A stretch of DNA of 64,000 nt, taken from contig CBINGZ010000033.1 in assembly GCA_966250335.1 (NCBI GenBank), forward strand, positions 1-64,000, in the 5' to 3' direction. Both the position numbers and the translations under genes were made by a program. Shown here piece after piece: positions 44,905-52,931 of the stretch. Origin of the DNA: OLB7 sp966250335. Lineage in GTDB: Bacteria; Bacteroidota; Ignavibacteria; OLB7. Within the stretch, counting starts at the first letter, position 1. Each line of letters starts with the position of its first letter. Below the pieces are notes generated by a model. The model was given only the letters and a program-made list of their open reading frames with translations. It was not told where the DNA came from and did no database searches.

Positions 44905-46740
44905 TCAGTCGCACGTGCGCACGACCTTCACGGCGATGCGGCGGTTCTGCTTGCGGATCTCCTCCAGCTTCACCGGGTCCATCTTCTTCGCCTCGGCGGA
45001 TTTCGGATCGGGCTCCGGCACCGCGTTCTGGCGGCTGCCGTAACCGATCGTCGCCTCCACCTTCGAGGGCTCGACACCGCGCTCCATCAGCCAGGTCTTG
45101 ATCCGGTTGGCGCGCATGTCGCTGAGGGTCTGGTTCCGCTCCGGCGAACCCTCGCGCGAGGCGTGCCCTTCCACGATCACCCCAAGGCCGGGGCACTGGT
45201 TGACGTAGGCAAGAAGCTTCGCCAGACTCTCGTCGGTCTCCGGTCGCGAGAAATCGAACTGGTCGGTGTCGACGATGAAGTAGATCGCCGGGAAGTTCGT
45301 GATCGTCCCGACCTTCGGCGGAGCCGGGCAGCCGGAGCGCTCCCGCACCCCCGCGATCAGCGGGCAGAGGTCGTCGCCGTCGATGACGGTATCGCCGTCG
45401 GTGTCGGGGTTGAGCGGATTCGTCTTCACCCGCTGGATCTCGTCGCCGTCCGAGAGCTTGTCGTTGTCGGTATCGGCGCGGGTCGGGTTGGTCTTGTACT
45501 CCTTCACCTCGGGACCATCCTTGAGCTGATCCTTGTCGGTGTCGGCATCCTTGGGATCGGTCTGATAGGTCGTGACCTCCTCGCCGTCCCGCAGTCCGTC
45601 GCCGTCGGTGTCGAGGGCGAGCGGGTTGGTGGAGTATCTGCGGATCTCGTCGCCGTCGGTCAGGTTGTCGCTGTCGGTGTCCGCCTTGGTCGGGTCGGTC
45701 TTGTGCGTGTTCACCTCGTCGCCGTCGGTCAGATTATCGCTGTCGGTGTCGGGGTTCTTCGGATCGGTCTTCCGGGCGATCTCGTTGCCGTCGGTCAGAT
45801 TATCCGAATCGGTATCCGGGTTCTTCGGATCGGTGCCGTGGGTCTTCAGCTCGGCGTAGTCGTTCAGGCCGTCTCCATCGGTGTCGGCCTTCAGCGGATC
45901 TGTGCCGTAGGAACGGATCTCCTCGTAATCGCTCAACTGGTCGCCGTCGGTGTCGGAGTTGCACGGATCGGTGCCGAGCCGCTCCTCCTCGGAGTCGGTC
46001 AGCAGATCCTTGTCGCAGTCGAGCGAGCCGAAGATGTAGTAGCTGAAGCCGACGGCGAAGAGTCCGTAGGCGTCGTTGGAGGTTCCCTCCATCTGAAGAT
46101 CGTCGAGGTAGTCGGTGCTCGGCAGATGCATCTGCGCCTTGGCGTTCAGCACCATATCCCCGGTGACGTACCACTCCACCCCGGCGCCGAAGGGGATGAC
46201 CATGACCGTCTTGTCGTAGACGTTGGCCGCGTTGTTCGGCAGCGCCAGGTTCTGATTCTTGTTTCTCGGCTCGAAGTTCACCGCGCCGATACCGGCGAAG
46301 AGATAGGGGACGAACTTCTGGTTGGCGAAGACGTTGAACGACGCCAGCAGCGCGTAGGTGTTCGTCCGGATGGTGTTGATCTCCTCGCGGTTGACCGGAG
46401 GTGTCGTGTTCGGATAGACTCCGGTGCCGACCCCCTGGCCGAACGGTCCGAAGTATGCCTCGTTGTCGCGGATATTCTGCTCGTTGACCTTGTTCCGGAG
46501 CTGCGAGAGCCCGAAGGTGCCGTGCAGTGAAAGTTCAGGGATGATATTCCATCGGAGGAAGATATCTCCACCGAACCAGAACTGGTTGTCGGTGAAATCA
46601 CCCCAGTATTTGCTGAGCCCGAAGTGGGTTCCGAACGCGACACGGTTCCCCCCCGGCTGTGCATCGACATCCGCCGACCAGCAACAGATCATTATCGCCG
46701 CCGCCAGCGCTGCGCCGTAAAATCGTCTGCATCGTGTCAT
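44905..46740 (-). CDS. OmpA-family protein with TSP3 repeat linker (complete form)
   Basis: The 611-residue protein has a signal peptide (ending near ADVDAQ), an N-terminal beta-barrel of about 210 residues (FGTHFGLSKYWGDFTDNQFWFGGDIFLRW), then ten TSP3-type calcium repeats of about 22 residues with the DTDxDxLxDGxE pattern (roughly 235-460), and a C-terminal OmpA/MotB peptidoglycan-binding domain (VIVEGHASREG...RANRIKTWL...NRRIAVKV). It tethers the outer membrane to peptidoglycan across a stiff calcium-binding spacer. The next two genes upstream share parts of this plan but not the whole. A -7 box lies 76 bases ahead. Confidence 0.93.
   Translation of the reverse strand: MTRCRRFYGAALAAAIMICCWSADVDAQPGGNRVAFGTHFGLSKYWGDFTDNQFWFGGDIFLRWNIIPELSLHGTFGLSQLRNKVNEQNIRDNEAYFGPFGQGVGTGVYPNTTPPVNREEINTIRTNTYALLASFNVFANQKFVPYLFAGIGAVNFEPRNKNQNLALPNNAANVYDKTVMVIPFGAGVEWYVTGDMVLNAKAQMHLPSTDYLDDLQMEGTSNDAYGLFAVGFSYYIFGSLDCDKDLLTDSEEERLGTDPCNSDTDGDQLSDYEEIRSYGTDPLKADTDGDGLNDYAELKTHGTDPKNPDTDSDNLTDGNEIARKTDPKNPDTDSDNLTDGDEVNTHKTDPTKADTDSDNLTDGDEIRRYSTNPLALDTDGDGLRDGEEVTTYQTDPKDADTDKDQLKDGPEVKEYKTNPTRADTDNDKLSDGDEIQRVKTNPLNPDTDGDTVIDGDDLCPLIAGVRERSGCPAPPKVGTITNFPAIYFIVDTDQFDFSRPETDESLAKLLAYVNQCPGLGVIVEGHASREGSPERNQTLSDMRANRIKTWLMERGVEPSKVEATIGYGSRQNAVPEPDPKSAEAKKMDPVKLEEIRKQNRRIAVKVVRTCD
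45366..46020 (-). repeat. TSP3-coding tandem repeat, about 66-69 bp period
   Basis: Ten tandem units encode DTDGDxLxDxxExxxxxTDP modules inside the OmpA gene at 44905-46740. Units differ in many third positions, so this is a protein-level repeat rather than a recent DNA expansion. Related but separate repeats occur in the two neighbouring genes. Confidence 0.85.
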
Positions 46741-46815
46741 TTTGGTGTTGGGAATTGTTGATATGGATGAAGTCGGGGGCCGCTTTCGGTCCCCTGCTTA
46801 ACGAATGGTTCGCCG

Positions 46816-46823
46816 CAAAGATA
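46816..46823 (-). promoter_or_regulatory. Candidate -7 box of the OmpA/TSP3 gene
   Basis: Minus-strand TATCTTTG matches TAnnTTTG, with a TTGA 22 bases upstream. The start codon is 76 bases downstream. Confidence 0.6.
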
Positions 46824-46914
46824 GATCGTTTCGTGTGAGAATGGTCAATGATCACCCGCCCGCCTGCTCACATAATCCGCTCATAATCGCATAATCGTAG
46901 CCGTACAACGCAGA

Positions 46915-46951
46915 ACGCCCGCTCGCCGGTATTGGTTCCGGAAGCGGGCGT
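46915..46951 (-). terminator. Terminator after the second OmpA-type gene
   Basis: ACGCCCGCT at 46915-46923 pairs with AGCGGGCGT at 46943-46951, and an inner CCGG/CCGG stem extends it. The minus-strand tail is TCTGCGTTGT. It lies 66 bases after the stop at 47017. Confidence 0.68.
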
Positions 46952-47016
46952 CGATGATCGATTGAATCGTATACGGGGCCCGGCGACCTCCTCTCCGGCG
47001 GGCGCCCGGAGTTATC

Positions 47017-48240
47017 TCAGCGCTGAGCCGAATCGGTTCCGGTCGCGGTCTGCCGGTTGAGGGTGATCCCGCTGAAGGTGGAGCAGGGGCGCTTCACCAT
47101 GACGGTGACCCGCCTGTTCTCGCGCCGGTCGTCCGGCCGCGATTCGGAGATCTTCGGGATGGAGCTGCCGTAGCCGACCGCCCCCAGCACCTTCTCCGCC
47201 GGGATGTCGTTATCCCCCAGCCATGCCCGTGTCCGCTGGGCACGCTGCTGAGAGAGGATCTCGTTACGACGTTTGTTCCCCTCGGTGGAGGCATGCCCCT
47301 CGATCAGCACGCGCACCTCCTCGCACCCTCTCATGTAATCGAGAAGCGTCTGAAGGTTCCTGGCGGTCTCCGGACGTGAAAAATCGAAGTCCGAGCTGTT
47401 GACCTGGAAGTAGATGTTCACCGAATCGAGCGGCCCGGGAGCGGAGCCGGAGGGGACCGCCGACGGCTGGCTGGTCACCGGAACGTTCAGCGCCGGGGGA
47501 ACGGCGCGACGATAGACGATCGGCGCCACGCCGGGGGGACATCCGTTCGGGGTGAGGGCATAGACCGCGGGACAGTTGTCGATCCCGTCGACGATCTTAT
47601 CTCCGTCGGTATCGGGGTTGAGGGGATCGGTCTTCGCCTGGGTCAGCTCGATGCCGTCTCCCAGTCCGTCGCCGTCGGTGTCGGCGGAGTCGGCCCCGGT
47701 GAAGTGGCGGCGGACCTCGTCGCCGTCGGTCACAGCGTCGCCGTCGCTGTCGATCGAGCGGGGATCGGAGCGCTGCGTGCGGACCTCCTCCCCATCCCCC
47801 AGGCCATCCTTGTCGCTGTCGGGATCGATCGGGCTCGACCTGAACGGGAGCGCCACCCCCGGAATCCGCACCCCGTGGATCTCGTCGCCGTCGACGAGCG
47901 CGTCGGCGTCGGAGTCGGGGTTGCGGGGATCGGTGCCGTAGATCTTCACCTCTTCGCCGTCGGTCAGGCCATCCTTGTCGGTATCGCGATCGGTCGGGCT
48001 GGTGTCGTACCGTCCCTCCTCGTCGTCGCAGAGGCCGTCACCGTCGGTATCTGTGCAGAGGGGGGCCGGCTCCGGGAAGAAACGTATCGCAGAGATACCT
48101 GGCATCCCTTCCATCCTCCCGGCCTCCCTCCCCGGAAGCTCCGCCGCCGTGGGGAGGGCGGCAATGGTCGCGAGGGCGAGGGCCGTGATCGTCACACGAT
48201 ACAATCTGCCGGTTCCTGTCGACTGAAATGATCTCCGCAT
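47017..48240 (-). CDS. Secreted TSP3-OmpA protein lacking a beta-barrel
   Basis: The ATG at 48240 gives 407 residues with a signal peptide (RLYRVTITALALATIAALPTAAE). Mature residues start almost at once with seven TSP3-type units (DTDGDGLCDDEEG, DTDKDGLTDGEE and so on) up to about residue 240, followed by a Pro/Ser-rich stretch and an OmpA domain (VLIEGHASTEG...QQRAQRTRAWLGDNDIP...NRRVTVMV). No barrel is encoded. It therefore would sit in the periplasm, bound to peptidoglycan, rather than in the outer membrane. The gene just upstream (48312-49931) has a barrel and TSP3 units but no OmpA domain. Confidence 0.88.
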   Translation of the reverse strand: MRRSFQSTGTGRLYRVTITALALATIAALPTAAELPGREAGRMEGMPGISAIRFFPEPAPLCTDTDGDGLCDDEEGRYDTSPTDRDTDKDGLTDGEEVKIYGTDPRNPDSDADALVDGDEIHGVRIPGVALPFRSSPIDPDSDKDGLGDGEEVRTQRSDPRSIDSDGDAVTDGDEVRRHFTGADSADTDGDGLGDGIELTQAKTDPLNPDTDGDKIVDGIDNCPAVYALTPNGCPPGVAPIVYRRAVPPALNVPVTSQPSAVPSGSAPGPLDSVNIYFQVNSSDFDFSRPETARNLQTLLDYMRGCEEVRVLIEGHASTEGNKRRNEILSQQRAQRTRAWLGDNDIPAEKVLGAVGYGSSIPKISESRPDDRRENRRVTVMVKRPCSTFSGITLNRQTATGTDSAQR

Positions 48241-48311
48241 GCTGCAATATCGATCGTTCATGATAATGTGGCCGGGGCCTCCTCCCAGAGACACCTCAGA
48301 ATCGCGGGTTG

Positions 48312-49931
48312 TCACCGTCCCGCGTCGGAGACGAGGGGGTTGGTCCTCCGGACCCCGATCTCCTCACCGTCGGGGACCCCGTCGCCGTCCGTATCGGCGA
48401 AGCGGGGACTGGTTCTGTAGCGCATCACCTCGTCGCCGTCGATCACTCCGTCCCGGTCGCTGTCGGCCGCCAGAGGATCGCTCTGGTAGGAATGGACCTC
48501 CGCGCCGTCGCTGAGACCGTCGCCGTCGCTGTCGCGAAGGGCCGGATCGGTATGGTAGAGGTTGACCTCCTCACCGTCGGTCAGCGCGTCGCCGTCGCTG
48601 TCGCGGTTGCGCACCGACGTCTTATAGCGGCTCAGCTCCTGATCGTTGCTGAGGCCGTCGGCGTCCATGTCGGGTCCCGAGGCGGCCTGCGCCGTCGGGG
48701 TTCGGGAGCCTTCGGCGGAGGCGTCCGCGGTCTGCGACTCGCTCTCGGCGGAGCGGGCGGCGTTCGTCAGGCTATCCTGCTCCCTCGGTCGAACCTCGAC
48801 CGGCGACGTGCTGTCGCGATCGGAAGCGGCCGCCATCGACGCGCTGTCGCGCGCCGGGGTCTCCCCTCTGGCGGCGCTTGCGCTGTCGCGCTGTCTCATC
48901 CGCTCGGCGAGGGAGCTGTCGACGCTCCGCCCATCCCTTCCATCCTGGCCGTTTCGTCCATCCTGGCCGTCCCGTCCGTCTCTTCCATCCCTGCCGTCAC
49001 GTCCGTTGCGGGAGGAGTCCTGCCCATCCCTTCCATCTCTGCCGTCCCGTCCGTCGCGACCGTCGCGTCCGTTCTGTGGGTTCTTCTCGGCCACCGGCGG
49101 CTTCAGCTCCTCTTCGGGGGGGTCCTGGGGGGCCTGGTAGAGCTTGGCGGAGATGCCGATCGTCAGCCCCATCGAATGATCGGAGAGGGTCGAGTTCTCC
49201 CCCGGTCCCGGCACGCCGGGAGTGACATCGTAATCGAGGTAGTGGGCGTAGCCGTCCAGATAGTCGGTGTTGGAGAGATAGATCATCAGCCGCCCGTGGG
49301 CGGTCAGCGACGGGTTGATGACGTAGTCGACGCCGCCGCCGACCGAGAGGGTGAAGGCGTTGTCGCTGTAATCCCCGGTCATGTTCGTGGGGAGCGTCTG
49401 GTCGTTATCGTTCGTCACGTCGAATCCGATGACTCCGATCCCGCCGGCGGCAAAGGGATGCCACTTCTTCCAGATCGGGAAGGTCATCATCAGATTGAAC
49501 ATGTACTTGGAGATGCTGATGTTGTTGCTTCCGGTGATCGCGATGGTCGACGCCGGATAGGTCGTGGCGGTGGTCGACCCGAAGAAGTTGGAGCCGTAGG
49601 TCCGGCGCACATAGCCGGTGACGTCGTACGCCAGCCCCATCTTGCCGATCTCTCCGGAGAACGAAAGGTTGTCCGAGATCCTGTAGGTCAGCGCAACGGA
49701 GAGATCGTAGCCGAACGTGGGGGAGAAGGCGTTGAGATCCTCCAGACTGTTGAACTCCCCGAAATAGAATCCCGGTCCCAGATTCGCCCCCAGCCAGAGC
49801 GAGCGGGCGTAGGAGATGGGGACCGTCGCGCCGGCGGGATCGCTCTGAGCGGCGGCGGGCAGGGGGATGATCGAGGTCAGAAGGAGCGACGCAAGGGTCG
49901 CGAGCGCAGATCGTTGCAATACTTGGTTCAT
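48312..49931 (-). CDS. Outer-membrane barrel with collagen-like and TSP3 repeats, no OmpA domain
   Basis: With the ATG at 49931 the product is 539 residues: signal peptide (SLLLTSIIPLPAAAQ), a barrel of about 250 residues (YARSLWLGANLGPGFYFGEF through VDYVINPSLTAHGRLMIYLS), then from about residue 285 a Gly-x-y run of GRD/GQD/GRN triplets (about 45 residues, one interruption SSR), a Ser/Ala/Arg-rich linker, and five TSP3 units at the C-terminus ending in DAGR. The usual OmpA domain is absent, while the next gene downstream carries TSP3 plus OmpA without a barrel. The upstream in-frame ATG at 50060 would put a hydrophilic leader before the signal peptide and is rejected. Confidence 0.85.
   Translation of the reverse strand: MNQVLQRSALATLASLLLTSIIPLPAAAQSDPAGATVPISYARSLWLGANLGPGFYFGEFNSLEDLNAFSPTFGYDLSVALTYRISDNLSFSGEIGKMGLAYDVTGYVRRTYGSNFFGSTTATTYPASTIAITGSNNISISKYMFNLMMTFPIWKKWHPFAAGGIGVIGFDVTNDNDQTLPTNMTGDYSDNAFTLSVGGGVDYVINPSLTAHGRLMIYLSNTDYLDGYAHYLDYDVTPGVPGPGENSTLSDHSMGLTIGISAKLYQAPQDPPEEELKPPVAEKNPQNGRDGRDGRDGRDGRDGQDSSRNGRDGRDGRDGRDGQDGRNGQDGRDGRSVDSSLAERMRQRDSASAARGETPARDSASMAAASDRDSTSPVEVRPREQDSLTNAARSAESESQTADASAEGSRTPTAQAASGPDMDADGLSNDQELSRYKTSVRNRDSDGDALTDGEEVNLYHTDPALRDSDGDGLSDGAEVHSYQSDPLAADSDRDGVIDGDEVMRYRTSPRFADTDGDGVPDGEEIGVRRTNPLVSDAGR
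48928..49078 (-). repeat. Collagen-like Gly-x-y coding repeat
   Basis: A run of 9-bp units encodes (GRD)n with GQD and GRN variants inside the barrel protein gene. The repeated DNA word is CGTCCGTCC/ATCCC-type on the plus strand and could be prone to length changes. It lies between the barrel and the TSP3 repeats. Confidence 0.8.
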
Positions 49932-50002
49932 AGGAGCCCCGGCGATAAGGAAATATCTTCTCGGCCATGTTCCTGATGACACGTGAAGATACACAAAGAG
50001 AA

Positions 50003-50048
50003 CACCCGGTCGAGTGAAAAATCTCGCCACCGAGATTTCGACCGGGTG
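50003..50048 (-). terminator. Terminator after tmk
   Basis: CACCCGGTCG at 50003-50012 pairs with CGACCGGGTG at 50039-50048, and AAATCTCG/CGAGATTT at 50019-50026/50031-50038 forms the inner stem. The minus-strand tail is TTCTCTTTGTG. It lies between tmk and the barrel gene start. Confidence 0.8.
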
Positions 50049-50098
50049 CTCACTCGACACGGCGAGGCCGCGTCGGTTTCGTCGGGATTGTTATTTCG

Positions 50099-50791
50099 TT
50101 ACACGGCCATCGTGCTTTCGTACTGCGAGACCTGATTCCGGATGTCGTCGTAACCGATGCGGGAGGGCTCGGAATCGGAGAGCTTCTCCAGCACCAGTCT
50201 CCAGATCGTGGCGTGGATATCCTCCACCGCCTTGCCGCCGTCGAGCACGTAGAAACGGCCCCGCTCTTCCTGCGCCAGATGCATATAGCCGTTGATGACC
50301 CGTTCGTAGAAACGGATACCGCTCTCCTCCATCCTGTCGCGCTCGGCCTCCAGCCGTTCGCGGCACCGCTCGAAGGCGGTCTCCGGGGTGATGTCGATGA
50401 AGAAGGTCATGTCCGGAACGAGTTCCTGGGTGGCTATGCGATTGATGTGGATGATATCCTCAAGCGGAAGCTGACGCCCGTATCCCTGATAGGCAACCGT
50501 GGAGTCGAAGAACCGGTCGCAGACCACGACCGTGTTGTTCTCGAGCGCCGGGAGGATCACTTCGTCGACGAGCTGCGCCCGGCTTGCGGCGAAGAGCAGC
50601 AGCTCCGTCCGCTCGTTCATTTCCGTATACTCCTTGTTGAGCAGGATCTCTCGAATATGTTCCGACAGCCGGGTGTTGCCCGGTTCCCGCAGCAGTTGCA
50701 CAGTTCGTCCGGAATCCTCCAACCGTTCGGCAAGCAATCGAGCCTGCGTGGACTTGCCACAGCAATCGATCCCTTCAAACGTTATAAACAT
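50099..50791 (-). CDS. tmk: Thymidylate kinase
   Basis: The 230-residue kinase phosphorylates dTMP to dTDP. The P-loop EGIDCCGKSTQ at residues 6-16 has a cysteine where most homologues have glycine after the Asp; the rest is standard. The DR motif region CDRFFDSTVAYQGYGR lies near residue 90-106 and the LID arginines around ERCRERLEAERDRMEESG near 140-155. The C-terminus is a little longer than in E. coli. An upstream promoter was not found; the gene is the first of the minus-strand group 44905-50791. Confidence 0.95.
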   Translation of the reverse strand: MFITFEGIDCCGKSTQARLLAERLEDSGRTVQLLREPGNTRLSEHIREILLNKEYTEMNERTELLLFAASRAQLVDEVILPALENNTVVVCDRFFDSTVAYQGYGRQLPLEDIIHINRIATQELVPDMTFFIDITPETAFERCRERLEAERDRMEESGIRFYERVINGYMHLAQEERGRFYVLDGGKAVEDIHATIWRLVLEKLSDSEPSRIGYDDIRNQVSQYESTMAV

Positions 50792-51114
50792 AGGCGCTGC
50801 TCCAGGTTAAGTGGAAAGAGAATTGATTTTGCAAAGTACGGCCGACAACGTATCGTTGTTGCCTGAACGATACGGCGCCCTACTTCGTTCATCGCGACCG
50901 CTTCACGGGTCCGACCATGTCCCTCCGTTCGGCAGAACATGCCGGAGTGAAGCATATCGGGGCGATATGTACGTCATCGCACAGGCGTCATATCGTCCCC
51001 CGCGGTGCGTCGGACGATATCGGCCCCCCGGTCGCCGCCGGTGTGGTGAATCGAGTTCAACTCCGTCCTGAAAATAGACTCCCTCTCGACCAAAGTCAAT
51101 CGGAAACCCATTTT
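50792..51114. other. Divergent intergenic region between tmk and a secreted-protein gene
   Basis: About 320 bases without a supported gene. An open frame continues upstream from the secreted protein through part of it, but the residues there are not a signal peptide. The patch 50811-50845 is relatively AT-rich and contains GCAAAGTAC, close to an inverse -7 box for tmk. Confidence 0.4.
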
Positions 51115-51924
51115 ATGTTGCGTCGCTATCTCCCCCTTCTTCCCCTGGTCGCGGGGGCCCTTCTCGCCCTTCCGAATCACGGCACGGCACAGGAACGGAG
51201 GTCGTCCGAAGAGAAGAAGCAGAGCGCCGAGGCCCGCCGCCCCGCCCTCCTCAACGAGTCGAAGCCGGTGCTCCTGCTGGAACCGCTGGAGAGCCGGAGC
51301 GATACCGTCTCCTTCCATATCGGCTCCCCCCTCTTTCTCCGCCTCAGAGTGCCGCCGGGGAACAGCGCCTGCACGCCGTTCAACGGAACGCCGTTCTACT
51401 TCGACGCCAACGGCAACCAGCTCGGATGGAAGATCCAGGAGGTGACCGACACGCTCCTCTTCCCCCCCACTTCCTCCGATTGCGAGAGAATCCTGATGCT
51501 CTCCTCCGAGAGCTCCAACCACCTTCCGGAAGGGTTGTTCCAGATGAATGTGGCGATCCTGTTCGACGCCAAGAAACGGCTCACCTCGAACACCATCGTC
51601 CTCCATCCGGCCCATTCGCGGCAGGGGGCCGACTCTCTCTCCTACACCCGGTTCCTGCAGGAGCAGATCCTGAGCAACAACCCGCTCCTCCACGACCCCG
51701 AGACGCTGAAGGCGCTCTTCGCCGAGGGCGTTCCGAAGAGCGCGGAGTCGGAGGTGTTCCGTTCGGTGATCCTCTTCCGGGCGGGAGACCTCTCGGGCGC
51801 CGAGAGCGCCCTGCGCGCCTCCGAGGAGCTTGCGACCCGGCGCGGATCGAGCCTGAACCCCGCCGCCGCCGCGACCCGCGAGGCGCTGCGCGCGAAGATG
51901 GCCGCCGGAACGCCGATCCGGTAA
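51115..51924 (+). CDS. Secreted protein of unknown function
   Basis: The ATG at 51115 gives 269 residues with a signal peptide (RRYLPLLPLVAGALLALPNHGTAQ). A charged spacer (RRSSEEKKQSAEARR) is followed by a mixed alpha/beta region with two cysteines (C in NSACTPFNG and SSDCERIL) that could form a disulfide, and a helical C-terminal half of TPR-like appearance (FLQEQILSNNPLLHDPETLKALFAEG...GDLSGAESALRASEELA). No known family was recognised. It is followed after 38 bases by the small toxin-antitoxin-like pair. Confidence 0.72.
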   Translation: MLRRYLPLLPLVAGALLALPNHGTAQERRSSEEKKQSAEARRPALLNESKPVLLLEPLESRSDTVSFHIGSPLFLRLRVPPGNSACTPFNGTPFYFDANGNQLGWKIQEVTDTLLFPPTSSDCERILMLSSESSNHLPEGLFQMNVAILFDAKKRLTSNTIVLHPAHSRQGADSLSYTRFLQEQILSNNPLLHDPETLKALFAEGVPKSAESEVFRSVILFRAGDLSGAESALRASEELATRRGSSLNPAAAATREALRAKMAAGTPIR

Positions 51925-51962
51925 GCAGACGCCACGTTTCGTCCGACGAACGAGAACTCTCC

Positions 51963-52271
51963 ATGAGCCTTCGGTTCGAGTTTACAGCGGCCGCCGAGGA
52001 TGGGGCCGTCCTGATTCCCTCCGACATCACCTCCAGGATCAGAGCCGGAGGGTTGCGGCGGCTGCGCGTGGTGATCACCTCCCTCGGCGACGAGGAAGAG
52101 ACGGCCGCCGCGCGCGGGATCGACACGGAGACCGTCGACCGGGTGGCGGCCCGCCAGAGCTACGACCGCGATATCGCGCTCACGGTTCTGGGGGGCGAGG
52201 GACTCGCCCACGGAACGGAGCTCGGCCTGCGGCTGGCCGCGCTGGGAACGGAGAACGGGAGCGACCGATGA
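51963..52271 (+). CDS. Small protein, candidate antitoxin (VapB-like)
   Basis: The 102-residue protein starts SLRFEFTAAAEDGAVLIPSDITSRIRAGG, which resembles the N-terminal beta-hairpin of small AbrB/DUF104-type antitoxins (strand, Asp-Gly turn, short helix, strand RLRVVITSL). The C-terminal half is acidic and may bind a toxin. The stop overlaps the start of a PIN-domain gene (ATGA at 52268-52271), the usual arrangement of vapBC. The family is suggested by context more than by sequence. Confidence 0.55.
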   Translation: MSLRFEFTAAAEDGAVLIPSDITSRIRAGGLRRLRVVITSLGDEEETAAARGIDTETVDRVAARQSYDRDIALTVLGGEGLAHGTELGLRLAALGTENGSDR

Positions 52272-52705
52272 AGGGGGTACTTGTCGAAACCGACGTCATC
52301 GCCGAATTCCTGACGGCGCCCGAAGGGGAGGTTCCCCTGCTGCGGTCGCTTCTTCAGGCCGCTCCCTGTTTCAGCTCCTTCATCCAGGCGGGAGAAATCT
52401 ACTCGGCCGCCCGCGACGACGAGGAGCGCCGAACCGTGGAACGGGCCCTCTACGGGCTGAAGATTCTGGGGGCGAGCGCGCGATACGCTAAAACAATCGG
52501 TCGAGCTCTTACGTCATTGGCGTCGGCGACCGACATCCGGACCGCGATCGTCGCGGCCGTGGCCGTGGAATCGCGGCTGCCGATCGTCACGCAGAGGTAT
52601 GCCGGCCGCCTGGCGCAAATTGACGGGGTTCGCGTCGTCTCGGCGCTGGAACTGAAGCGTCTGGGAAGCCCCGATGCCGTCGCCCGGGCGCTCGATGAAG
52701 TGTGA
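52268..52705 (+). CDS. PIN-domain protein, VapC-type toxin
   Basis: The 145-residue protein has the four-acid layout of PIN nucleases: Asp in VLVETDVIAEFL near residue 8, Glu in FIQAGEIYSAA near 43, Asp in SATDIRTAIVAAVA near 90, and a final acidic/Thr region at LPIVTQRYAG. VapC toxins cleave tRNA or rRNA and are neutralised by a coupled small protein; the four-base overlap with the preceding gene fits this. It stands 226 bases ahead of rpoD on the same strand. Whether it is active as a toxin is not known. Confidence 0.75.
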   Translation: MKGVLVETDVIAEFLTAPEGEVPLLRSLLQAAPCFSSFIQAGEIYSAARDDEERRTVERALYGLKILGASARYAKTIGRALTSLASATDIRTAIVAAVAVESRLPIVTQRYAGRLAQIDGVRVVSALELKRLGSPDAVARALDEV

Positions 52706-52931
52706 CATCGTCACTGTAACATCGTTATCAATCGGACGTGTACGGGATTCATAGACCATAACGCACAGTCTGAATCAGGTCAACAGCCGAATGTTCACTA
52801 TTTTCTCCGTTCTCCGCGGGCTCGACGTCTCACAAGCGAACGAGCGGCGGCGATACGGGGAGACCGGTGCCGTTTCGGCCCCGGCAGATACACGTCGCAA
52901 TTCTATCTACACGTTTGTTTGAGGTGTTCTC

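Noticed and set aside
45366..49078. Regular repeats that might suggest a CRISPR array
   Set aside because: The repeats are in frame, encode TSP3 and Gly-x-y modules, and have no unique spacers between identical repeats.
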